64,000 bases of DNA from Cryphonectria parasitica EP155 (taxonomy: Eukaryota; Ascomycota; Sordariomycetes; Diaporthales; Cryphonectriaceae), in the NCBI RefSeq assembly GCF_011745365.1, contig NW_024468917.1:1488001-1552000 (forward strand), in the 5' to 3' direction. Numbering within the stretch: the stretch's first letter is position 1; each line of letters opens with the position of its first letter. Positions 11,369 through 23,400 of the stretch are shown piece by piece. A program made the position numbers and the translations under genes. A model generated the notes under the pieces. It did not search any database. It was not told the DNA's origin and saw only the letters and a program-made list of their open reading frames with translations.

Positions 11369-14300
11369 TCATAAAATATGCAAGTTGGGGGCGCAGCTCA
11401 AAGCACAAGCGCGTCAAAAAGATGCCTGTCTCAAACAACATAACCATGCGTCGGCGACAAGAAGAAATCAAATCGTATTTGGTAATGACAGGTCATTTGG
11501 CGCTCTGCGTAGAGCCGTGATGTTGATGATTCCTTGTCTCCCCGCCCGCCTCTTTTGAACATCTCTTTCTACCCTCCTGAGCAGGCAAACAACGGTCTTG
11601 TAAAGATGAGTATGACCGACGAAAAGAGGGAGAGGAAGCTAAAAGACCTGTGTCCGCATTGCTTCGATGGAATTGACAAGTATGCGGCCAGGTGAAAAAG
11701 ACTGGGGGGCCGTATTACAATAAGATGCTGACCATTCGGCATTTGCGGTAAACGCGACGTCTCAAACCAACGCGCTATCGACGAAGAGTCACTCTTTCCC
11801 ATGTGAAATGCATATGACAGTCATAATTCCTGTAGAGGTGTGTGTATCGTGCCTTCCAAGCCACTGCCAAACCAACCTTCCTTAGAATTCAATGCCGCAA
11901 TGCGTGACCTATGGAGTGTCAGGCTGATTGCCTATATTTGGAACAGACAGATTGCTTTTTGATTTAGCATCCGACTTCACCGGGTTAAAACTCTTGTAGA
12001 GTTTCAATATGCCCGGAGCAGGGCATGTGGAAGTCATGAGTGCTCTTGACTGGGCCGCCATTCGCGATCTTCCTGTAGAGGAAAATTCAGGGCCCTGCTC
12101 AACAATGCCAGGCTGCAGGTTGGCAACACCACGGCGCATTTTGTGCTCATCCCCCAATCGTCGCTCGTGTTGGCCTCTCCTGGAACACAACTCGGCCAAA
12201 TTTAGGGAGTTTCGAACTCCTAGAAACTTTTTTGTTGGAAGAAAACAAAACAAAGAGTTATGACAAACCCTCGATGCCGCATTTTGGTTTTTCGAGGTGT
12301 CTTGATAAACTCAAATCACTTATCCATAGAAGAACTAAAGAAGTAAAAAGAAGAAAGTGAGCGTTGGGAAACACATTCCTCCAGCCGTCTGGTAGTTGGT
12401 GTTGAATTGCCCACATTGTCACCGGTCACCAACGGACGGAGAGGTGCCTTAGCAGACTTTGAACCCAGTACGTCTCGAAGCCCGCGAGAACAGGAAAGAA
12501 GCATCTTCTAGGTTTTTCGGAGTGTACATGGATGCTGATGTTGCAGGAAAAGGAAATTCTCCTGTGACAACAACTCATGCTCAGAGATATTGAGATCGGC
12601 AAGGTGTCATTGTCCGCCGGTGACTTCCGCGACCATCCACAGATCAACTGTATCACGTGTACCGTGACCTGACAATAGTTCCTGGTCTCTTGTTTAAGAT
12701 TTTAATTTGTTTGAGGCTAAAAAGAAGGCCCATTGCTGAAAGTATGCAAAGTATGATTCAACCATGTGACAGAAATGGTTGCTTAACCAGGCATCGGTCT
12801 GACACTCTGCTCCAAGTCCGTCTCGTATACGAGAAGGATATCATCTTAGTCTAGCTTCGCACTGTATATCATGACGGCACAATACGAGCGCAATCGGACG
12901 CACATTTCACATCGCGCTCTCGGATTGGCTTCATAATTTAGCAGTTGTGCATGATCGGTGCCTGTTATACAGGGTTTTCTGTTCCACCGCAGGCGCACAG
13001 ACGTGCTTTCGAGATCAAAGCCCTGAACGACGGAGTGCAGGCGTCGCATTTATTTGCCGGAAGTTACGGAAGCTGCATGTACTATCTAGAAGGTCCGGCG
13101 TCAACAAGACTTGCTTTTCCGTTTTGTCAAGTGAAAGTCTGTCTATCAATGGGATAAAGTAGCACCCTGACGTATCTACACTCACCACGCGAACAGCAGG
13201 ATAATACATTTGGGTTGATATGACCAGTGTGCTCACTGAGACGTCTACTAAATTGGAACTACGCTCAAACACTGCAAGGCATACTCTTGGCTTGGCCCCG
13301 TGCTGTGGGATGATTGATTTGGATCATCATCATGATGACACCGGTCACTCTTTAAGCGCAATTTGAACCAGAATATCCTGCAGAGAAGGCTTGGCGTGCA
13401 ACGGATCATGCCCCGGGGAGGAAAACAAGGTACAAAAAAATTCCAGTCCGGTTACGGTCGTCATACAGCTCTACGATGGGCGGCTGCAGTGTGACGAACA
13501 CGTGGTCGGTTTGCGACATGCATGAAGACGTGTGAGGCTTGGCAACGCCCAAGGCACGGGGGAGAAGAGGGACGGGGGAGAAGAGGGGGGGGGGGGGGGC
13601 GGGCGTTGCGATGGCCTTCGCAAGACGATTCTGGAGTTCGCAGCAGCAACAGCAGTCTCGATGATATACCGTCGCGGAGGTAATCAACGGGGGGGTGTTG
13701 CGTATCTTGGCCCAAAACCTCCCACAGACTCTTTGAGATCCCATGAGTCCTGTACTCAAGCGAAACACGAAGCTATGCTGCCGACAGTACGACAGAAGAA
13801 CTTCCTCGAGGCCTCGAGGCACGGTCACATCGAGGCCACCGGGCATCGCGCTTGTGCTTCCGGACCTCGAGGCTCCGGAGATGCTTGGGGGCCGCAACAC
13901 GCGGGCACCTGCTGTAGCACTGGTGCTGTGACGTCGGAGCTGGGTTGGTAGCCTTATCGAAACGGCCCAGGATAGTCGATGACGAGAAGGGGGAGCTGAA
14001 TGGCATGAGGCCGTGCATTCAAGCCCCAGACTCCATCATGACAGTTGGTCAACAAGCTATGCCATACGGACTAGTGCCGGGAGCGCACTTGAAAATGGGG
14101 ATTCTAGTCATGCGACGCATGCCTCTGCCGGTCGGTGGCTCGGGGTTTGACGATGATGCGATGCATGTTGTGGGGGCAAAGTGTGACATAGGCGGCTGGG
14201 TTCATTCTAGTCGGTGAACTGACCACCAGTTCATGAGCGTAGTGAGACGTCGAGGCTGCTCGTGGATGGTATCTTACAGTGCTCGCCTCCCTCGACGTGT

Positions 14301-17300
14301 GCAGGCCGTCACCACCAGCGAAAGCTTGACCACATGTTGGGAAGCTCGCGTGGTCTCGACTTCCGATCTTGCGGCCAGCGAATGTGATGAGCTCGAGATT
14401 GGCGGTGGTGTGTTGGCTCCCACGTTGATAGGCGCTATACCGTCATTGCAGCCCATGCGTGACACCTTCGTGGGTAAGGGTTGAAGAGCGGTCAGTACTT
14501 AAGCTTGTGATGCTAGTAATTCTAGTCAAGACACCTCTCGTGCATTGTCAGGTGGGACACCGCCTCTCCTTGCCTTCCTGACTGCTGGAGGAGAGGGGGG
14601 GGGGAGAGACATGGGAACATGACCACCAGTACTTGTTCGTGCTGACAAGCCCGAATTGCTCTAGTCAGATTCCAAGGTGCGGAGAGTTACTGTTAGCGTA
14701 AAGACGTATGGTTATACACAAGGACTATCTGGTGGCTTGCTTGTTAGTAAGTACTTACTTAGGCTTAGGGAACGTTGTCATTTTCCGACGTGGCGCCGCT
14801 CGGACGGGAGTGGCTTGCTGTTGAAGTAAAGACCTTGTTTCTCTGCCAGTCGGCACATCTAGCGCCGGCACGTCTGCAGTAGTTTTTCCTTGGCCTCGAG
14901 GGGTATGTCCAGATGACCTCGAGATTCTTTACTGGGGGCTTCGCCATGACGCTCGGCGGGTTCACCGATGTAGACTCCGAATGATTGAAGAGAAAGAAAG
15001 AAAAAAAAGATTTCAAAGGAAGGGCAGAGTAGACAAAGAGCCAACTGTCGTTAAGAGGGGGTGATCAATTTCATACGACTGCTATAGAGTTAGGTGGGCG
15101 CGTGCATTGAAGTATGAGCGTTCTCACTCCGGTAGGACAAAACTACATTGAAGGCTGCCGGCCAAGGATTGGAGCAGAGCCTAGACAGTCAGTTCCATCA
15201 TTTGGAGAACACCCCTTCTCTGACAGAGTCAGTGGCACGCCCATGTTGCGCCCGATTGGGAGGAGCCGGGGCTTAAGCCAAAGCCATAGGACCCAAGGTT
15301 AACGTTGGCCTAATTGTTTGTGGATTCGGGTGATACTGGAGGGGAAATCAATGTACAACTTACCGAGCACAAAGAGAGAAGGAGAGACGGACAAATATTT
15401 TCGAATTTGATTATAATCGGGATATGCAGTCGATAGTGTTCGTGAAGTGCGGTCACCATCGCAAACAGCTGCCGGGTTCGGCATCGGCCTTTGTCGACGT
15501 TGGCGTCTGGGCTAGGGTCACATACATGTTGAAGACGAGAGGTGAGGAGGCTCGGCTCGTGATTTTCCCTGTGGAGTTGACATTGTGATCAGCAGCAATA
15601 ATGGATTTAGCGAAGACTGGTTTGGTCAGACGATCAAGGGGCTCTGAGGCCGAGTGAAAGGGTGTAACTATGTGTAATTTCCCGTACGTGGTTTCTATCG
15701 ACTTCGTGCATCGGTGCGGTAGACATTATCGGCCTGGCGGCACCCAGTTGGCCGGAGGGAGCCGATTGGCGAGTGGTCCATCCTGCTTGCGCGCAATGCG
15801 CGCATAAGCTACGGCGATTAGGGACCAGGTTATCCAGGGGGAGGCGAAGCTGGGTGTCAAAGGGCGAATGGTGTGGCCAGGCAGACGTGACCCGGTCAAA
15901 AGTCCTGTGATGTGAAAAGACGCGCCGGAGAACTTGCCGATAAATTAGGGCGGTGGCCGAGGGGTATCCTGACTGGCCCCACAGCAGCCCGTTGAGGGCA
16001 TGAGAGCTCCTGGATCAGGGCGCTATAAGAAATAAGCGACGCGTGGAGACCCGTCTTCCAGCTGCTGGCTGTCGGGGACAGATCCCGTTTGGGTATGTTA
16101 TGGCCATGTCTGTGCCCCCATGGGCACGGCATATGGTTCACCCAGGATGTGCGCAAGAAAAACAGGTGGTTATCTTGGTCATGCTGAGGATGTCATGGTA
16201 TGTTCAAGTCACATGAGCGCGACTCAACGAGTCGAGACAGTGGATAGTCTGGCCAGACGGTACCATCCGCCTATCTGAAATCACAAAACCCAGGTGTCTT
16301 ACCCCCGTGGGGATGGATCTACACAAATTTCAGGAACAGGTAATGTTGAAGGACGATTCATAGGGCATCCCTTGAGGATCTCGGTCCAGATGCTGCAGAA
16401 GATGGGACGAGATGGTGAGATCTGATGTGCTGTAGTAGACGTGCTGCACATGAATGCAAGGGACATGCCTACTATTACCCGCCTGCCTTCCTTTCCGGGA
16501 CGAGGTGTGTGGTATCAAGGCCTGTCGGTGAAGAGATCAGATCCAAGTTCAACTGCTACCCAAAGTCCGTCCATGCAATCAATGGTGGTGAGTATCCCAA
16601 CAGGAAAGAAGAGAGGGGGGAGAAAGGATGAAAAGGGGAAAGGAGAACAAGGTACCCTGGTGTGTCTAGATTCAGGAGGGAGAGGGGGGGGGAAGGCCTC
16701 TGGTTGCGCCTGCTGGACAGAGGAGTGCAAAGATCCCAGATTCGACTTTGGCTTTGCGAGGTCGAAGATGGAGTCTGAGTGGATCGTCACAGCCGAGATC
16801 CTTGTGGCGCTAGGGTGTTAGCTGCCGGTAAAAATTTGGGGTAATAGCGCTACTGATCAGGGCCATGACCCTTGTGATGTGCAGGAGAGACCGACAGGGG
16901 TGCGGTAAATCCGGGGCTGTACATGTGTACCTCTCGTGTCTTTTCGTTTACTTCCCCTAAGCAACAATACAAATTACACATGACCATCAGCAATGCTGGG
17001 GACACAATTGCGTGCTTACAGACTAAACATCCATCCGCATCTCATCTCATCTCCCATCTGTTTCTCCTTAATCCCGACCTCGGCTGTTCGGCCGCCACAT
17101 CTACCCAACGTCCAACGAGCCTCAAGCCTCTTGCCAGGGCTGTAATCATCATCTTCTGCCATCTACCACGTATTGCTACTGCATAGTACTGCTCGTGTAG
17201 TATCAAGTATCATGTACAGTCATCATGTTGCAATGGTGTCCCTCATATCCAGGTGCTTGCCATATACATCCGGTGAGTCCTATACTTAGGCGGTAAGCCA

Positions 17301-17504
17301 TTTCAACGTTGGGTCGCGCTCAGCTCACATGACAATTGTGACTTGACCTGACGACCTTTCTCTTAGCTCATGGCTGCCAAGGACTCGGTACATTCCAGTT
17401 CGATCGACCATGTCATCGAAAGAACTAGGATCTCAATTCGCCGTGCTATGACCACCATTTAGAGTCAGACTTGGCCTGTGCTGAAGTAAGGTCGCGTGGG
17501 TCCC

Positions 17505-17708
17505 TTAGCTGGATGTGCTTTTGGCATTTCTCTTGGCCTGCTTGATCTGCTCTTCTGGATTTGTTACCACGCTCACATCAGCAAGGCGTGGCTTCAACGT
17601 TGCTCGTCTTTCTCCACCGGCACCGGCCGGCCCCACTGACTTACTAGAACTCAACATGGTGCAGGGCTCAGGAACCTGCTTTCTGTTACGTTTCCTTGTT
17701 GGACCCAT
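17505..17708 (-). CDS. Small basic hypothetical protein (weak candidate)
   Basis: A 67-residue frame starting MGPTRKRNRKQVPEP and ending EEQIKQAKRNAKSTSS. It is basic and has a charge pattern like real small proteins, but no family is recognised. It lies inside a gene-poor stretch with no supporting context. An upstream in-frame ATG would add 14 residues. Low confidence. Confidence 0.15.
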   Translation of the reverse strand: MGPTRKRNRKQVPEPCTMLSSSKSVGPAGAGGERRATLKPRLADVSVVTNPEEQIKQAKRNAKSTSS

Positions 17709-18893
17709 CGTCAGTTCGCCCGTTGGCTGCCACAGCAGAGCACGCAGCATTTGGGCATCCAGGCTGTGACTTTCTACGCCCTAGAACCCAGTGCCACCAT
17801 TGGTCTCGTATCATGTCCTTCTCACCGCATAACTATGAGCCTGGACGGGTCACGGCAGCCATGCCAATGTATCTTACAACAGTAGATACTGGGTGTCCTT
17901 GCCGTCCCGACCCCAGTCACACGCTTTCATCCCATGCATCTCAAGCTACCAAGATGGCTGTGTCATCCATTACCTCGTCCTCATGCATGCTCCACCCTAC
18001 GCGCCTTGTCATTTGCAAGCATCACCCCGCCGAGTGGCTGCAAGAATCTGCACGGTCGAGCAAGTTCATCCAACCTCTCTCCGCCTTCTCCTTGGCGGAA
18101 ATCGCTGCCATGTACAGAAGTCCCAAGTACCTTGGCTGCCGATATAGCAGGATACAGTGGGGCCTGTGCGGGCAAGCCTCGCCCACTCGTGATGTTTCCG
18201 TCCCGTCTTGCTGGGGTTGTTGCCCACAAACAGGCACGTTGAGAAATTGTCTCTCCTTCCCCCTTGCCAGATTGCCGACGCTCTCGGTCTATTTCCATGG
18301 AAGACTACGCGTCTAAATTAAATTGGCTCTGCAAGTCTGCAAGTCAGTGCGTGCTGCCGTCGTGGGCTCCTAATTGGGTCTTTGCCTGTCCAGCCACACC
18401 ACCCCAGCCAAAACTATTCCTTGTGTCGGCGTATACGTCCCCCATACTCATCATAATTTCGTTTCTCGCCTAGAATGCACCTGCGTCTGCATGGCGGCCG
18501 TCTCGTGAGGCCCAGAGGTCCCTCCTGCTCACACGACCTCCTCTTTGAAGACTGTCGTGCCCCATCGTGTACTAGCACTCTGGGCTACTGATTCACATCC
18601 TATACTACCATCCTCATCCGACCAAATAGATCCTCCCCCCTGCTCACGCCCTCATCTTGTGATACATCCGGTTGCCGGCCAGCTCATGACACGGCCTGGG
18701 AACCTGAACATATAACACATGGGTGTTTCCACCCTTCGAGATTCCGTCATTCGTTCGTCCCATCCAGTCTCCTCACGATCTTTAGTTTAAAATCAACAGA
18801 TGTGCATCTGGCCCAGCCCTACCGTGTTGTCTTCTTCTCTGCCTTGTATCTAAGTGCTCCTCTCTGCGTGTGACCCTCTCACGGCTCGACGCC

Positions 18894-21230
18894 ATGCACC
18901 CAACACAAGTTGCTGCGACAGCAGCGGCCCTCTTTGGCGGCATATCACAAGCCATCGACTTCAGTCCGGCCAGGCCCCCAGCATGGCCCTTGGCAGTTAG
19001 ATCACCCTACCTCAGTACATGGCTGGACGGGACCTCAGGAGGATCTCTTGCAGGAAATTGGCCTACATTCTGGAAGTAAGTTATTTTGCCAAGTCCCATA
19101 TCCACTTTCACCTCGTGCTGACGACCGGTCTTGTACTGTACAGCGGCCAAGTCACGGCACTGCAGGGCTTCGTTGCTGTTGATGGTGAAGTCTTCAACTG
19201 GGCTGGTGCGGCAGCCGGACCTAGTCTGGCGAACCAGACATCAGCAACTTACACGTCCACAAGCACTGTGTTCACTTTTGATGTCCTCGGGAAAGTGACC
19301 TTGACAGCCACTTTTCTGTCACCCGTCTACCCTAACGACCTAGTGAAGCAGTCATTGCAGTACTCGTACATCGACGTTGCTGTTGTCTCTTCTGACGGCG
19401 ACTCACACGATGTCCAGATATATGCGGACGTCACCGGAGGTAAGCCCTACCATTCTGGCATCGATTCCCATCCCTTGAGGAGGTGACTGACTTGCAATCA
19501 CCAGAATGGGCCAGTGGATATGATAACACACTAGACATTGTCTGGAGCCATGGATCTATCAACGGGGTATCCTATCACACCTTCAACTTGACCGACCAGG
19601 AGGTCTTTGTAGAGAATGACCAACAGGCCGGTTGGGGAACCTGGTTCTTCTCCACTGCTGACGATGACGGGGTACGTGCAAACTCGACAGTTTAGACAGA
19701 TACTCGCTGAAGTGATCAATATACTAACACGAATGACAGTTGACGTGGCAAATTGCGGAGGACACAGTGGTCCGCCCTCAGTTTGAGAGCAACCAGACAC
19801 TCCTCGACACCGAAGATACCAACTACCGAGCGATCGATGATGATTGGTAAGCTTTTCATGCCTCGTATATGCGGACTCCTAAAATTATACAACGGTATCT
19901 AATTGTTTACGACAGGCCTACCTTTGGATTCGCCAAGGACCTGGGATCTGTGTCGGACACATCGGCCAGTGTCTTGTTCACCATCGGTCTGTCACAGGAG
20001 GCGATCATCAACTTTGCCGAGACCTCATCAACCGGCAACACGATGACGGCGCTCTGGCTGACAGAATACGACTCGGGCGAAGAGGCCATGGCGGCTTTCT
20101 ATAACGATTACTCGACAGCAGTGACGGACTCCGCCGCTGTGGATAGCCAGGTATCGACGGACTCCAGCGCCGCAGGGGGCTCGAACCTCACCACGATCAC
20201 AAGCTTGGCTGTCCGTCAGGTTTTCGGCGCCGTCGCTCCTGGCGTCGGCACGGAACAGACCTACCTCTTCATGAAGGAGATCAGCTCTGATGGAGACACC
20301 AACACAGCAGATGTCATCTACCCGGCGATGCCCATTCTCCTCTACTTCAACGAGACTCTGCTCAAGCTTCTGTTGGACCCCCTCTATGTCAACCAGGAGA
20401 GCGGCCTGTACCCAAACACCTATGCCGAACATGACCTCGGAGTCTGGCCCAACGCACTCGGCTACCCTGAAGGCAACGACGAGGAGATGCCTCTCGAGGA
20501 ATGTGGCAACATGTTGATCATGACGCTCGCATACGCGCAGCGCTCCGGCGATACCGACTACCTGTCCAAGCATTTCCCCAAGTTGGAGCAGTGGGCTGGG
20601 TACCTGGTGAACGAGAGCTTGATTCCGGCCAACCAGATCAGCACTGATGACTTTGCGGGTTCCCTGGCGAACCAGACCAACCTCGCATTGAAGGGCATCA
20701 TCGCGCTCAAGGCCATGGGGCAGATGGGAGAGCTGATCGGCAACTCCTCTGCCAAGAGCTACTATGGCGGTGTCGCGGACGACTACCTGCCCCAGTGGGT
20801 CGTCTATGGTCTCAACAACGACTCGACCCTCCCCCACACCATGCTCAACTACAACAATCAAAGCTCCTGGGGCAACCTGTACAACCTCTACGCAGACAGT
20901 CTGCTGGGTCTTGACTTTGTGTACGACTATATCTACACAGACCAGAGCAACTACTACCCGACCGTCGTAGATACGTACGGCCTCCCTCTGGACACGAGGC
21001 ACGACTGGGTCAAGGGTGACTGGATGATGTTCTCAGCAGCGATTGCCGAGTCGAGCACGCAGTCCCTGTTGATTGACCTGCTGGCTTACTGGATCGAGAA
21101 CACGTCAGAGACGACAGCCTTTGGAGACCTGTGGGATGGCGAGACGAGTGGGTATGTCACGACCGCTGAGTTCAAGGCGCGGCCGGTTATGGGTGGATCC
21201 TTTGCGCTGCTCGTGCTGTCCTCTTCCTAA
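18894..21230 (+). CDS. Secreted glutaminase, GtaA type
   Basis: Five exons: 18894-19075, 19144-19439, 19505-19671, 19740-19846 and 19916-21230, giving 688 aa, close to Aspergillus GtaA. Each intron is 65-69 nt, with GT-AG ends and exact phase. A signal peptide is plausible (MHPTQVAATAAALFGGISQA). The mature N-terminus has the family start FSPARPPAWPLAVRSPYLSTW. The C-terminal half has the signature stretches IYPAMPILLYFNETLLKLLL, YAEHDLGVWPNA, MPLEECGNMLIM and the ending PVMGGSFALLVL. Many N-x-S/T sites fit an extracellular glycoprotein. The family contains enzymes reported to hydrolyse glutamine to glutamate, but many members are only DUF4965/DUF5127/DUF1793 proteins, so activity is inferred. 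A TATA-like CATATAAC lies about 180 nt upstream of the ATG. Confidence 0.88.
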
Positions 21231-23400
21231 GGGTATCCTGCTGAAAGACGAGCGAACACGATTGAGCCCAGCTTTGGTCTCTCGTTTCATGCACCCTTCT
21301 TCTTTTTCTCTTCCTCTTCTTCTTATTTGTACATATCACACACATGTGCATACACACAAGTTATGCATCGACGCCAATTTCCTTAGCATTGGAAAGGAGT
21401 CTTGGGGGGCAGGGCCTGGGGATTAATGCCGTCAATGGCTTGGAAATAATGTGGACAGGGTTATTGGTAATATTCTATGCAGGCACTGTCCTCATGACTT
21501 GTAGCCGCAATGAATGCCCGGGGTCGACCGGCGCCCTCAATGATATACTCAAGGATCTCCATCTTGTACCAACCAAAGTTCCTGTTCCACGGCCCTGATT
21601 CGCTGCCGCAGGTGACCTGAAAATGAAGATGGACAGGGAGAGAGGGGAGAAAGGAAGAACGAAGCCCATAAATCCATAAGTCATCTTCGTGATCCTGCTA
21701 GGAAGTGGCGGTCACAAACACCCTGTCCGACATTAGTAGTCGACTGTCAATGGCTCAAGCAAAATTACGACGACATTCACAGCCCCGTTCATTCCCTCCT
21801 CCCTTGCTCCATCACATTCATGCGGTGGAGCCCGCCGTTGCGAAACTCGTCTGCTTTCGACCCACAAGGCACAGCCAAGAAGCCCACTGCTCCCCCTATC
21901 TACGATGTAGATCTCCGAATTACGGCTCGTCCCGGCCGCGTCCCGCCGCCTCTTTTTTTCTCCTTTCCTCTTCTTCTCCTCCTCCTTTCGTTCTCGTCGT
22001 TGCCTTGGTCCTGACCACCTCAGGCCAGCTGTAATTTTTATTGTATCTAAAGGGTTGTTGGGCTGGCTGAGCCTGCGTGTCGGAACTTTAGAAGGAATTG
22101 TTGAGCCCACATCAGTTAGTTGGAGATTTCGATTGCGAAAAGAGGAGGATTCTTTGCTGTTCATATTGGTAATATCGTCACTGAATATTGCTGAGCCAGC
22201 TGCAAACCTGATCATCAAGACATTTCCACATAGCGTGGATCTAAATTGCCATATGTTGTCAGTTCGATTCAGGAACAAATATACCAAGCCGGGTCCCCAT
22301 ACCGTAAAGCTGTCTCCGCTGGAGGAAGTACATGGTACTATTAAGTACTTCTTCGTGTGTATGGCTGCAAGGGTGTATATGGGTGAATCTTTCTATGCCA
22401 GAAGGGCAGGAAGGAGCAACCAACAGCTCAGCAGTCCTTTGGTGACTTTCAGTGCTAGTATCATCAACATCAACAATGCTTCATTGGTGTATCCACTAGA
22501 CTAGTGCAGACTAGTGATTCTTGTGTTCCATAGCCGTTGGCCGTGTTGACTGTTGGCTGCTAAGCTCACTCAACCCTAACCCCGACTTTCACCCTACAGT
22601 ACAATGCCAGCTAGCCTTTCCCAGGCCATGCAACAAACACTGGGCACCTCCACAATCCTAACAACAAGACAAAGAAGACACTACTTCAGTATTGATTAGC
22701 GGGATCAGCTTTCTTCGATACAGATACAATGGGTCTCCGAATATTCCATCTTAGGCAGCTTGATTCTCAGCGAGACCCACGCATATTGTGCATAACCAAG
22801 GCTTGATGAGTCGAGCAGACGAGAGTCGGCCAAGGCAACATAGGATCAGTCTTCTTGAAAATAGCCAAACCTTCTCTCGTTTTCTCTTTCATTTTCTTCC
22901 TTCCTTCCTTTCCTTTCTGGACAAAATTATGGATGACTCCGTTGGCCGCAAGAGACAGTCGTGCTTACCCCACATGTATCCCTACAGTACAGCCAGTTAG
23001 TGTATTTGTTCACCCGCGTTATTTCATCTGTAGTGTCGCGGCTTCACTTTTTTAAATGCCCGGTTCAAACACCTTTTCACAACAAAATCAACTGAAACTT
23101 TGGCACAGTACAGGCACAGCTGCCCACAGAAGCGATCTCGGACCAAGTTCATTCGTAACTCTTGCCCAGGTGACATGGGCAGCCAGAACCATTGGACGCC
23201 ACGCCTTGGCATGCAGTTCAGCTGCTCAAAGTCTCGGAGGCCGCTTGACTCTTTTCTAATAATAAGCACATAGATAAGAGAGCAACGTCTGTTGTAGGAC
23301 TCTCCTTCTTGGGACCTGAAAGCCTAGTCTTATTTGCGGTAAATAGGTCTGATTTTGATAAGTAAGTAAAAGAAGAAGAAGAACAAGAGAGGGGGGAGAA
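21231..23400. other. Intergenic region between glutaminase and HET gene
   Basis: About 2.2 kb. It holds the glutaminase 3' UTR, pyrimidine-rich runs at 21950-22010, a second AACCCTAACCCC element at 22572-22583 and A/G-rich sequence just before the HET start. ORFs on both strands (for example 21733-22287 minus) are lysine/arginine-rich translations of low-complexity DNA. No gene recognised. Confidence 0.5.

Larger units (their letters stand above)
10397..18893. other. Gene-poor stretch of about 8.5 kb
   Basis: No protein family could be recognised here on either strand. It contains a 15-nt G homopolymer (13585-13599), shorter G runs at 14595-14604 and 16684-16692, and many short overlapping ORFs. 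Two candidates are listed separately (10997-11368 and 17505-17708). On the minus strand near 14780-14960 a frame stays open except for one TAG, which could be a decayed exon. No terminal repeats or transposase motifs were seen. The last few hundred bases should hold the glutaminase promoter. Confidence 0.5.

Noticed and set aside
17696..18316. 206-codon ORF on the plus strand, the longest in the gene-poor segment
   Set aside because: Composition is irregular (many Cys, His, Ser and Pro), no domain is recognised, and several ORFs on both strands overlap it.
10397..18893. Possible transposon
   Set aside because: No inverted or long terminal repeats, target duplications or transposase/reverse transcriptase motifs could be seen by eye.
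20028..21002. 324-codon minus-strand ORF
   Set aside because: Exact antisense shadow of the glutaminase last exon, caused by its codon use.
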